Source: CAZMVU01 sp964569295
GTDB lineage: Bacteria; Hydrogenedentota; Hydrogenedentia; Hydrogenedentales; JAGMZX01
Length of the DNA stretch: 64,000 bases
Reading direction: 5' to 3'
Assembly (NCBI GenBank): GCA_964569295.1
Contig: CAZMVU010000004.1
Span: forward strand, 1-64,000
Part shown: piece by piece, positions 54,301 to 60,147 of the stretch
How positions within the stretch are numbered: the first letter of the stretch is position 1
How the letters are laid out: the number at the start of each line of letters is the position of its first letter
Program-made: the position numbers and the translations under genes
The notes under the pieces: model-generated
Databases searched by the model: none
Told to the model about the DNA's origin: nothing
What the model saw: the letters and a program-made list of their open reading frames with translations, nothing else

Positions 54301-54340
54301 CGAAGGCCCGCGGTGTATCTGCGTTCCTGTGGAACTTCAT
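45359..54340 (-). CDS. Giant GspK/PilX-like protein with Ca-binding repeats and lamin-tail domain
   Basis: 2993 aa, about nine times normal GspK. The N-terminus is short and basic, then GRQGAALIIAISIMTILLAI, a pseudopilin-like segment with no Glu at +5, as in GspK. Asp-rich repeats like thrombospondin type 3 or EF loops occur at about 310-395 (DGIDNDLDGMTDEE, DSDGDGQPDE, NIDNDGDGFVDQD) and about 1897-1944. LDLNRATAQEL (about 986) and VNVNTSETML (about 2748) resemble the V-N-x-N-T motif of GspK. About 1659-1726 is a lamin-tail domain (HEWVELVNTSDDPVDISGW). A dockerin-like DLNNDGFINYRDDDEF ends the chain. Expected at the pilus tip or exported. ATG 54340 with a weak cagg 7 bases upstream. Confidence 0.75.
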   Translation of the reverse strand: MKFHRNADTPRAFVQALPGARGRRDGRQGAALIIAISIMTILLAIALTFFAVTRVEIKTATNVVNAVRVELLGDAAIAMAVAQLNQDLLDHPAATSTDHGWRSLYSGTAFAGKPWTWRDLPAPTPTDPDNRAPRPLWAGGIPQIDMRRMPYIDLEGDGIPDERLYLGPETRNWLAIPRVEQVNRYNSPTPVLYAPDAELYDADDPDGDPLRLDAADAFGDFRFVRYDDTLDIPVGDNFPPEFFPFATSKFYGTPRFPNGAAVFGDLLAQRQEEDDKDNLQYSAEQVDFWADVDNTGDGLKDSMWIPIPIDLFFPDDGIDNDLDGMTDEEQDDGIDNDRDGILDEVDSDGDGQPDEQFDEDEAIEAAPFIYYGGNDNIDNDGDGFVDQDDNPANEDAEPPYEWAGWEIPDDPDSDPIYDPLNLEDSVLLDSPPATAPNNLGFFLTCPLPGIRIKVDLDANGVIGNDGDLVTVTDNTGEPKRVPAEITLPDTIEFVVAIPSQQPGQEPTPVTVVQLDNTHVDAVDNDYDMFANEYSTYAYIGPPATVADPRFLYSSSDASWQPVGNWLFRDDNLNGEQDAGEPTIESLYSAAASNAYHDIHLERLGAGMDNDTLNDDWKALYANPLDFMNGEPVNPDLADLSYRLRVTHTGEPVCDLVGRAAIHISDEQGKVNPNAAGGHTYRDQVGEYATVPQNGIVHRAMDQGATPHEYETRVLPDIGLTRSANLWGYLTGSPQGLNLPVTEEGGNLLDPPQEEESFDDIVLRLGDYFTDVAFPGYGRVDDNMNSLVIGLNGINDDGDFDIDLVSGETPFRQLVDEGLYVPPLSSLAEDVLLGIADFSNADNFNRDYGAGNFGLADEELDVYRAVDTELRGNFAPYFLRLGAFEGVDEPGELQLSRPLRNRIAERDSVPGGEGALNNDPPSVNNVANEYGELADQVFRTNEDVETVYFGKEKFARSVRSRLKRLISPYATDRNVRTITGPGGIRTLPRLDLNRATAQELTAGLILTARLRPSLDLTAPDPEFPALDQPYLLQSDADAPPIPARQFFQGLRQADVAVRAPESIRHNGPAGFLYDVYVDYNEDTGVGLPQYEPYDGLNEAGGPSDVFPSSNPALGHRMPEDPILSAMLTAVDIADARDRDHARTVLTTEPHDLINRPEEHAAAAAGDPEEDVFQWGSLFNDYPFDDPGPREEIPEKELMHLEDVQQYAENQLEDDTFPNLEIKDTWWADRVEQVADVGGDIVVKPQERRITYTAAGNEAVKINEIMVRAVRRVEAEATPDAVNFPGTQPVNAYSVDRDPTPFYNVTMGIDEDGEPTFVADLPEFPIRTQTLATVFDRLDDRDLGVGDWGLYDAAGGPGVLGENTLVSTTRQWTRGIDPEDIDNPDRNSRIEEHQQSLPNAIEYLFVAGPGLPQGRYYLTMNIAAGAGQMSVTEGGKIKYAIKYVPIDDDAFETNGAIQPYADTDTGEQATTILEDMYFLAQLIGNRPFEPLPGMNLWLQPDRPQGDFIANAFQEVREEHMAIDGSNRKRRGWVFLDGNPHEQPIDAMLDPVDGFITALLNVNPDFINPASYFEPGLAVTENPGRTAGGSLRTGLGALSPYAPLEVPDGSGDTEIPGTHTVLVPPPGFALNVAIMLDPEADIEDGDSLEINFFDFSQEPDHEWVELVNTSDDPVDISGWALETGIPQVSGVTIDDQLSQAPRALTIPDGTVMAPGGMVLLTVDKFDLFQRIDADPNAPLVSRNGIGAAQGAIGTGDVFAEPYAFVTAPPIPYADVRYNYQYNPGEEEADEAVDPTGSVFQRYSPNLDDFRAGSDPAPSEEDPESVNYADFVDRDGDGVGDAAVSSDATYRSTPDIPGVLQGPNKPWDRIVPLIWENPPEDLEDIVEIVLQGGIFPNYPEFDGVDNDGDGGYETRDGFMRGVLASDMVDNDLDGFIDEPDEGIDEGRKLLNGQFFYAGDYSGVNLPFVFHNRGGVLYDLHLVAGGDQGIEADAESLFFTGVGGDQYVERYEWPIDGATHPNTVPAPYIGSELDPPEWKAFVQRRWFPGDNVIVSLYDAPPDQGGRVVDRVTYNQVDVENRSIDDVVPSPYSVNLNPDYPTAWSPNHMGLDFYRSLERKHPMYHGDRFGTRNRWQATDGNYDDWAESITPWEREQDHDNWPPPFYDGPDLGQNYAYFRFDPDLEPLSEDQLDARKLLFGHAYSGTPLRRNLATTLLEGALLDGAPLEGAPQREEFPLYVGPDSGDFIDLDNPSFGLRMAGIRNHQFASPGELLGLPRVRFDHLMLNTRQTVGSTDLTYLNPMVRVNQTVSGGPGGDTFPHYDPINLRSGLLGQADRGRIAGNDTPLVRHQIDTELPAEDLLTSAIDTVSTDSIVLTVGQATYRPIRPNRGEAAALGVDIADLYAWSGDDAGAPNPRAPAAWTPVFMFAFPDEPDMRETGIRYTNLPIVDFQDGDVVSADSSVVLPRWPTLFNPYQLYWQQGNWLIHSVFPGYRPQQDASSLDRFAGRWPVEKRVVAYVAQNVPDGAPGTPAATRHRVQRAEGLFEWDADDGLENGVYTLYVGTFIPGLRQALARGDNMATSAQLPAAVTADGPDNPPWAGQNLLQPTNTGDGAVTIGRHLPDADALAGNEMNMALEMEVHTSRTRTSGVLRGDRAVAPGVTDEEFPIEALEPPDTNFPGDPTVGNPADLWEGVVRQPGTNGYVLYGEPGYSNWRPIRVEVTDNYLALRVRNVSPAAVPNMITHVVLAPRGRTRGRVNVNTSETMLAGNENTPQLFNVLMGLPGIINGDLENTDNNFNTYYRDNLDMPSVAPELDYAPGAPWPTPEEFSGRAVPPLRNVAPIDGESDPRAVLRDVGEMRSASLQLTGLLKEGMPEHMDGRYYTSPAQLTLNSSMFANERDPGLDDRFKQVYPLSNADNPDARFNDIYQRFRRMANMVTTRSDLFRIKATVQSGYGIDLNNDGFINYRDDDEFVATAESRVTSVYERRTPRPTPQPLRTD

Positions 54341-54391
54341 TGTGTACCTGCCTCACACATCATGCAGGCGCACCGGGGCGCGCCGGCCGAT

Positions 54392-56008
54392 TCAGGTTGC
54401 ACTTTTTGCCTCGCGCCGGTTCAAGTCCGACGCGCCGCCGCGGGTGGCGGAGGAGAACACGTTGAACTCCTCGACGAACCAGCGGCGGAATTCGCGGGTG
54501 GTCTGAAAGGTTGGCGGCACCGCCAGCCAGAACTGCGCGCGCACGGCCGTGGGCAGGCGGCCATCGAGCAACGACCCCTGGCTGACGCCATCGTGCCGGG
54601 CACGCACCAACTTCTGATCGAACTGCTCGAGCGCATCCCGCGGCGTGTCTTCGCCGTCGGGGCCCAGGCCGTTTACGAAGTTTCGATAGCCCTTAAGATT
54701 CTGGGTGTGATTGAACGTGGACACCCACATGCCGGGCTTGGGCAGTTGCACACTCGTGTACTGGAACACCGCGGGTATGTCGAGCACGTCGTATTGCGGG
54801 AGATCGGGGGCGTAGGCGCGCACGATAATGTCTTCGGTGATGACATAGGCCTCGGCGCGGGGCCGCGGATCGTCGTTGACCAAGGCGGGCTGCGCCCAAA
54901 AACGGGGCAAACGGCGATCGCCCGCGAGCATACGCACCCAGATGGCGCGCCGCTGCGCCCGCAGCATGGACTCGATGATGCCGGCATCGAGACGGCGCAC
55001 CAGGTCCGCATTGTCTGCCATCAAGACCCGCAGGTCGGTCTCGGAGGCGCCTTCGCGAAAAACGTTTTCCAACGTGGGCTGCTCGATATTGTTCAGGTTC
55101 GCCAGTATAGGCTGCAAGGACGGGTCGATGGCGGCGTTCAAGGCGACGTAGAGCCGTGCGCTTTCCGGTTGCTGGCGATTCATCCTGTCCAAGCGCGGAG
55201 CCGCCGGGTGGATAACCGGCCAATCGAGCGCGTTGTCCTCGCCGCCATAGGGCAGCGTAACCTCGAAGTCATCGAGGTTGTCGATCGGTTCCTCGTAGCG
55301 CAGGATCGAGCCGGTGCGCACCACGATGTCGAGTTCGACGATAGTTTCGTAGAGGTTCCGGTCGTTATTCCTGAGGTACTCGCCGGCAGAAGTGTTCGTG
55401 CGCGTAGGATTCTGCGAGCCTTCCAGGTAGAGCGGGAGGTCCGCGTAGTCCTGCGTGATGTTGGCGATGGCCTCTCGTTGGGGGGCATCCAGTTGCGTGT
55501 CGAGCAGGGTAACGAGATCGACGATGGCGTTCTGCGCGCTGACCAGGGCATCGCCGCCGTTGGCGCCGGCGTTCTGAATGCCCTGGTTCCAGAAGAGGTT
55601 GTGGAGCACGCCGTAGAATTCGCCGAAGCGCGATTGAAACTGCTGTGCTTCGGTGTTCGGGTGGAGCACGTAGGTGACGCGCTGGAGCGCGCCATCGTCC
55701 CCGAGGCCGACAAAGGTAAAGCCGTCCTCGATGCCGAAGAACTGGTAGCGGTCGCCGTATTCCGAGGCGGTGAAGGCACTGGCGAGATCGCGCTCGAGCA
55801 CGCCGAGGCTGGCCCGGGCTTTATCGAAACCCTCCTGCTGCTGGTAGCCGAAGAGGGTGGTGCCCAGCGCGTTGGCGAACAGGGTGGCCAGGCCGCCCAT
55901 CAGCACAATGAAGATCGCCATGGCCACGAGCAGCTCGGTGAGCGTGAAGCCGCGGCGCCGGTGCGCGCCGGGAATGGGGCTGCTGCGTATGCGGCGCGCA
56001 AAACTCAT
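54392..56008 (-). CDS. gspJ: GspJ-like minor pseudopilin, enlarged
   Basis: 538 aa. Basic leader of about 19 residues, then RRRGFTLTELLVAMAIFIVLMGG, a class III prepilin peptidase site with Gly-1, Phe+1 and Glu+5. The next helix (LERDLASAF) is GspJ-like. The remaining 450 residues are a large periplasmic part without a recognised domain (for example VRTGSILRYEEPIDNL). Normal GspJ is about 200 aa. ATG 56008 has ggagg 7 bases upstream and overlaps the preceding gene by 4 bp. Confidence 0.75.
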   Translation of the reverse strand: MSFARRIRSSPIPGAHRRRGFTLTELLVAMAIFIVLMGGLATLFANALGTTLFGYQQQEGFDKARASLGVLERDLASAFTASEYGDRYQFFGIEDGFTFVGLGDDGALQRVTYVLHPNTEAQQFQSRFGEFYGVLHNLFWNQGIQNAGANGGDALVSAQNAIVDLVTLLDTQLDAPQREAIANITQDYADLPLYLEGSQNPTRTNTSAGEYLRNNDRNLYETIVELDIVVRTGSILRYEEPIDNLDDFEVTLPYGGEDNALDWPVIHPAAPRLDRMNRQQPESARLYVALNAAIDPSLQPILANLNNIEQPTLENVFREGASETDLRVLMADNADLVRRLDAGIIESMLRAQRRAIWVRMLAGDRRLPRFWAQPALVNDDPRPRAEAYVITEDIIVRAYAPDLPQYDVLDIPAVFQYTSVQLPKPGMWVSTFNHTQNLKGYRNFVNGLGPDGEDTPRDALEQFDQKLVRARHDGVSQGSLLDGRLPTAVRAQFWLAVPPTFQTTREFRRWFVEEFNVFSSATRGGASDLNRREAKSAT

Positions 56009-56400
56009 GGGGTGGCCTCCGGCGCCGACACTTCCATCAGCCGCACAATTTTCCGGCTGGGCAGGCGTGCGGTGACACTGGTGCGGCAGCGGCGTTCCGG
56101 GCCGCCGAGGAATTCGACGGTGACCCGCCAGTCGTAGACCTTGTAGGCGCGGTTGATCGAGGCCAGGGTGTGCAAGCCGTGAACCTTCGCCCAGGCGCGC
56201 AGGCGATCGCCGGGCGCGGTATCGGCGGGCAGTGGCGGCATGTCGTGCGTGCGCCCGGCCACGCCGGGGCCTGCCGGGCCGGGACCGGGCGAACCGCCCA
56301 GCACCAGGTAGGCGCCCGCCGCGCCCAAGAGCAACGCCGCCACCGCCACACCCGCCACCACCGCCATGGGCACGCCTTGTCTTTCCGGAGTGTCCGCCAT
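56005..56400 (-). CDS. Small inner-membrane protein in pseudopilin operon, unknown
   Basis: 131 aa. One TM about residues 11-34 (VPMAVVAGVAVAALLLGAAGAYLVL), then a Gly/Pro stretch and a periplasmic domain ending ARLPSRKIVRLMEVSAPEA. There is no prepilin peptidase motif, so it is not a pseudopilin. It is coupled to gspJ by a 4-bp overlap. I do not recognise a family; perhaps a lineage-specific partner of the minor pseudopilins. Confidence 0.6.
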   Translation of the reverse strand: MADTPERQGVPMAVVAGVAVAALLLGAAGAYLVLGGSPGPGPAGPGVAGRTHDMPPLPADTAPGDRLRAWAKVHGLHTLASINRAYKVYDWRVTVEFLGGPERRCRTSVTARLPSRKIVRLMEVSAPEATP

Positions 56401-56505
56401 GCTCAAGCTACCTCTTGACAACGTGGATCGCGTTCCGTCCGGAGGAACGCGCCCCGTTCGTGTACTTTTCGTGAACAGCACCCATCGGGCCAGCGCCCTG
56501 GCCGC

Positions 56506-56910
56506 TCACAACTTGGTTACATAGACCACGAATTTCTCTTCCCGGCCATCGACCATTTCGACCGCAAAGGTGACGCGGAACAGGTCGATGTCGCCGCCAA
56601 CACGCTGCACGGATGATCGCCAGCCCTGATAGAGGGCATAGGCGCGCTGGGCCTCGTCGAGCGAGCGCAACGCATTCTCGCGCACCCAGCTCTGCAGCTG
56701 CGATCCGACGCCGGTCACCTTCACCTTGCCAAGCTGGGTCTTGGCGAGCGACGCCACCACGGTGCGCTCGGCCGCGATCCGCTGCTGGCGCACGGCCACG
56801 GGGAAAAGCTGCATAATGGCGATGATGCCCACCGCCAGAATGCTCAGCGCCACGATCACCTCGAGCAGGGTGAACCCGGCGCGGGCGCGTCTTCTCGGCT
56901 GGGTGTTCAT
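56506..56910 (-). CDS. gspI: GspI-like minor pseudopilin
   Basis: 134 aa. Leader MNTQPRRRARAG then FTLLEVIVALSILAVGIIAI, with cleavage after Gly and Glu+5. The short periplasmic part and length agree with GspI/PilV-type pseudopilins. Its ATG overlaps the gspH-like stop (ATGA). Confidence 0.85.
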   Translation of the reverse strand: MNTQPRRRARAGFTLLEVIVALSILAVGIIAIMQLFPVAVRQQRIAAERTVVASLAKTQLGKVKVTGVGSQLQSWVRENALRSLDEAQRAYALYQGWRSSVQRVGGDIDLFRVTFAVEMVDGREEKFVVYVTKL

Positions 56911-57788
56911 TGCGCATCCTTTACACGGCCGGTCGACTTGTAGAGTTGAAGTGCGCGCGTGCGCAACTGTCTCGGCCCGTCCGGCAACTCGATAATGCGA
57001 TTATCCACCGGCTGGTTCGGGCGCAATCCCATGTGGATCGTGAAGCGCTCGGCCTGCCCACTGGTCTGCATGCTCCCGCGCGGCTTAAAGATGTGCCCGG
57101 GGAACCAGGCCCAATATTCATCGAAAACGAAATTCTTTTGTGGATTCTTGCGGGCCTCCTCGAAGTCGCCTTCTGCCTGCTCGAGGTCGAAGATGACCCG
57201 GAGCGGAACCATGCCCAGTTCGTCAAGCTCATCCCGATCTGTATCCGGTTCATACCGGGGCCGGTCGCTGAAGAAGGCGTATTCATAGGGCACCTCGACC
57301 GTGCTGCCACTGCTTTTGATCGGCAACAGGCACACGTCGTAGGGGAATTCGGTCCACTGGTCTTCCGAGGCGTCCACGGGGGCGTAGTAAACCTCGTCTT
57401 CGTCTGCAAAGGGGGGCTTAGTGAACGGACCCTCCTCGACCTTCTCGACCATGGCCATGCCCACGATGACCCGTGCCGGATTGCCGGTAACCGTGTCTAT
57501 GATCGGCTGTTCGATGGGACCATCATTCTCAGGCTCCTCCTCCGTAGGCGAGGTAAAGTTATCGAAGACATAGACGACGCCGGCGTTTTTGCGGAAGGTC
57601 AGGGCATGCACCTGGGCGCCCTTGAGCTGGGAGTAGAGTTCGCGGGTGGTTCCGGCGAGGTTGTCCTGCGGCAGGTAGCGCAAGAAGGCGGGGACCGACA
57701 CCGCCCCGAGCAGGCCGATGATGGCCATCACGACGAGGAGCTCCACCAAGGTGATTCCGCGCCGGCTTTGCTGCCGCAGTGTGTTCAC
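56907..57788 (-). CDS. gspH: GspH-like pseudopilin
   Basis: 293 aa from a GTG start at 57788: VNTLRQQSRRG then ITLVELLVVMAIIGLLGAVS, with Glu+5. The periplasmic part is long for GspH (normal about 170) and contains acidic segments (TSPTEEEPENDG). An ATG at 57875 would give a leader too long for a prepilin, so the GTG is preferred although its ribosome site is weak. It overlaps gspI by 4 bp. Confidence 0.75.
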   Translation of the reverse strand: MNTLRQQSRRGITLVELLVVMAIIGLLGAVSVPAFLRYLPQDNLAGTTRELYSQLKGAQVHALTFRKNAGVVYVFDNFTSPTEEEPENDGPIEQPIIDTVTGNPARVIVGMAMVEKVEEGPFTKPPFADEDEVYYAPVDASEDQWTEFPYDVCLLPIKSSGSTVEVPYEYAFFSDRPRYEPDTDRDELDELGMVPLRVIFDLEQAEGDFEEARKNPQKNFVFDEYWAWFPGHIFKPRGSMQTSGQAERFTIHMGLRPNQPVDNRIIELPDGPRQLRTRALQLYKSTGRVKDAQ

Positions 57789-57835
57789 GGCGTGTCCGCC
57801 TGTCCGGTTATGTGGCCAAATACCCAAGGGTCCTC

Positions 57836-57861
57836 TGTGCGCACGCACGGGCGTGCGCACA
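57836..57861. other. Strong hairpin between gspG and gspH
   Basis: tgtgcgcacgc (57836-57846) and gcgtgcgcaca (57851-57861) form an 11-bp perfect stem with a 4-nt loop acgg. There is no U-tract after it on the transcribed strand, so it may protect or attenuate the transcript rather than end it. It would separate major pseudopilin expression from the minor ones. Confidence 0.6.
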
Positions 57862-57890
57862 CGATGTCTTACCATGATCGGGACAACGCG

Positions 57891-58787
57891 CTAATTGTAG
57901 AAGCGGCTCCACGAATTCTCGGAGTCCCAGTTGTTGATGTCGTCGCCACCGAAGAAGAAGTCCGGTTCCTGGTTCTGGTGGTAGTATTCGGGTGCGTCTT
58001 TCGGATACATGTCGTCCAGACTGTAGTCTGTTTGACCGATGATGGGCCGGTTGTCGTAAATGGCCTGGCCCGACACCATGTTCTGACCGTAGGAATAGAT
58101 GAACGCGGCGGCGGGGTTGCGCGAAGCGGGGAAGCCTACCCTGTCCTCCTGGTACTCATCTTTGATGAACCCGAAACCCGGGAGGTCCCACCTGGCAGTA
58201 AGTTGGTCCCTGACGTCCTCGCGCCGCTGTCCGGGCAGGTTCGTGTCGCCTTGGGCTTTCGCGAACGTCCGGAAGATATTCGGCCCCATGGTGCGCGGCC
58301 AGGGCGCGGGGTAAATCTGATAAAGGTTGCCCCACGGATCGAAACCCACGTCAATGTAGCTGGTTCCGAGGCCCTTCACCACCTCGCGGCGAAGAAACGC
58401 ACCATCATCCGTATTAAGCGCATTGCGGCCTTCGCGCAGCAATGCGTACAGGCCGCGGGTGTAGATGTCCATGGCAGCGCGGAACTGATCCGGAGCCGCA
58501 TCCACACCGCCTTGTCTACTGGCATCGCCTACTACCATCCCGCTCGGCGCACCGATCTCGACATGCACCGACTCCGGATCGAAGAACTCGTGGAGCGAGT
58601 TGCGTCCGGCGTCGGTGAGCATTTTCGAGAGCGCCAACTCGATGCCTTCGATCTCGGAGATGGCGCGGGTCATGCGCGCGCGGCCGATCCATCCCACGAT
58701 GTTGGGCACAACGATAGAGGCCAGAATGGCGATGATGGCCATCACGACCAATAGCTCGATGAGCGTGAAACCCTGTTTCCGATTCAT
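57891..58787 (-). CDS. gspG: GspG-like major pseudopilin, enlarged
   Basis: 298 aa. Short leader MNRKQG then FTLIELLVVMAIIAILASIVVP, with Glu+5 and Pro+22, the canonical GspG/PilA start. The C-terminal portion contains FDPWGNLYQIYPA, recalling the D-P-W-G-x-x-Y of GspG. It is about twice normal length (about 140 aa), with a C-terminus rich in Asp, Asn and aromatic residues. ATG 58787 has aggagg 8 bases upstream. Major pilus or pseudopilus subunit, needing a prepilin peptidase that is not in the window. Confidence 0.88.
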   Translation of the reverse strand: MNRKQGFTLIELLVVMAIIAILASIVVPNIVGWIGRARMTRAISEIEGIELALSKMLTDAGRNSLHEFFDPESVHVEIGAPSGMVVGDASRQGGVDAAPDQFRAAMDIYTRGLYALLREGRNALNTDDGAFLRREVVKGLGTSYIDVGFDPWGNLYQIYPAPWPRTMGPNIFRTFAKAQGDTNLPGQRREDVRDQLTARWDLPGFGFIKDEYQEDRVGFPASRNPAAAFIYSYGQNMVSGQAIYDNRPIIGQTDYSLDDMYPKDAPEYYHQNQEPDFFFGGDDINNWDSENSWSRFYN

Positions 58788-58891
58788 TTCTCACGTCCTC
58801 CTGAACTGCCTGGCAGGCAGGCGTCCCTGGCCTCTAGCCCAACCGCGAAGCGGACTGTCCGCCCCGCGCATTTGCAATCACACTGTTTCGT

Positions 58892-60130
58892 TTATCCGCC
58901 GGTAATGGCGTCGCCCAACGTGAAGATGGGCAGGTACAATGAAACGACAATAAACCCGATGATGCCGCCGAGCACGATAATGATGATAGGCTCCATGAGC
59001 GCAAGCATGCCCTCGACGGCCGCCTCGACCTCCGCATCGTAGATGTCGGCCACCTTCATCAACATCGCATCCAGTTGGCCGGTCTCCTCGCCCACGTCGA
59101 TCATGTTGACCACCATGGCGGGAAAGACCTTGGCCTCGTCGAGGGGCGCAGCGATGGTGTCCCCCTCTTTGATCGAGTCGTGCACCTGGTCGATGGCGTT
59201 CTGAATCACCTCGTTGCCGATGGTTTCGCGGGTGATCTTGAGCGCCTGCAGAATGGGCACGCCTGACGTAATCAGCGTGCCGAAGGTGCGCGCGAACCGC
59301 GCCACCGCCACCTTGGTGACCAGGTCGCCCACGAGCGGCAGCTTGAGCACGCCCCGGTCCCAGACATGCTTGACGGCCTTACTCTTCATCATGAGCTTGA
59401 TAATGATGATGGTGGCGTTCAGCCCGACGATGAGCTTCCACCATTCATAGACCATGAAGTCGCCCGCCGAGATAAGGAACTGCGTGGGGGCGGGGAGTTC
59501 GGCATCGAAATCTTGGAAAATGTCGGCGAACACGGGCACCACCTTCACAAGGAGAAAGCCCACGATGCCCGTGGCGATGATGAGCACGGCAATGGGATAG
59601 ATGAGGGCGCCGCGCACACGGCGCTTGAGGGCCTGGCGGCGCTCCATGTAGTCGGCGAGGCGGTTCAGCACCACTTCGAGCATACCGCCGACCTCGCCGG
59701 CGCGGACCATGTTCACGAACAGGCGGTCGAATTGTTTGGGGTGTTTGGCGAGCGCCTCGGAGAAGGTCGAGCCGGACTGAATGTCGGCGGAGACTTCGCG
59801 CAGAATATCGCGCAGTTTGCAGGGCTTCAACTGGGTGATGAGCACGTTGAGGCTGCGCAAGAGGGGCAGGCCGGCGTCGATGAGCGTCGAAAGCTGGCGT
59901 GTGGTAATGGCCAGCTGCTTCTGCTTCACCCCGCCGAAATAGATTTCGTTGAGGCCGGATTTCTCTTTGCGGGCCTTGCGTTCGTCGCTCTTACGGGCCT
60001 CCCGCACCTGGGTGGGGTACAAGCCCAGTGAGCGCACATCATTGATGGCGAGCGCCTGGCTGTCGGCCTGCACCAGGCCGAAGGTCTCCTGGCCCTCGTT
60101 GTTCAATGCTTTGTACGCGTATTTCGGCAT
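58892..60130 (-). CDS. gspF: Inner-membrane platform protein GspF/PilC
   Basis: 412 aa. N-terminal MPKYAYKALNNEGQETFGLVQADS is typical. It carries two T2SSF domains with GLPLLRSLNVL and GVPILQALKITRETIGN as the repeated motif, a hydrophobic segment GALIYPIAVLIIATGIVGFLLVKVVP, and a C-terminal helix pair (MEPIIIIVLGGIIGFIVVSLYLP). It anchors the assembly ATPase. Downstream of a GspE-type gene by 17 bp and upstream of gspG. Confidence 0.95.
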   Translation of the reverse strand: MPKYAYKALNNEGQETFGLVQADSQALAINDVRSLGLYPTQVREARKSDERKARKEKSGLNEIYFGGVKQKQLAITTRQLSTLIDAGLPLLRSLNVLITQLKPCKLRDILREVSADIQSGSTFSEALAKHPKQFDRLFVNMVRAGEVGGMLEVVLNRLADYMERRQALKRRVRGALIYPIAVLIIATGIVGFLLVKVVPVFADIFQDFDAELPAPTQFLISAGDFMVYEWWKLIVGLNATIIIIKLMMKSKAVKHVWDRGVLKLPLVGDLVTKVAVARFARTFGTLITSGVPILQALKITRETIGNEVIQNAIDQVHDSIKEGDTIAAPLDEAKVFPAMVVNMIDVGEETGQLDAMLMKVADIYDAEVEAAVEGMLALMEPIIIIVLGGIIGFIVVSLYLPIFTLGDAITGG

Positions 60131-60147
60131 GGGAAGTTCCTCCCCCG

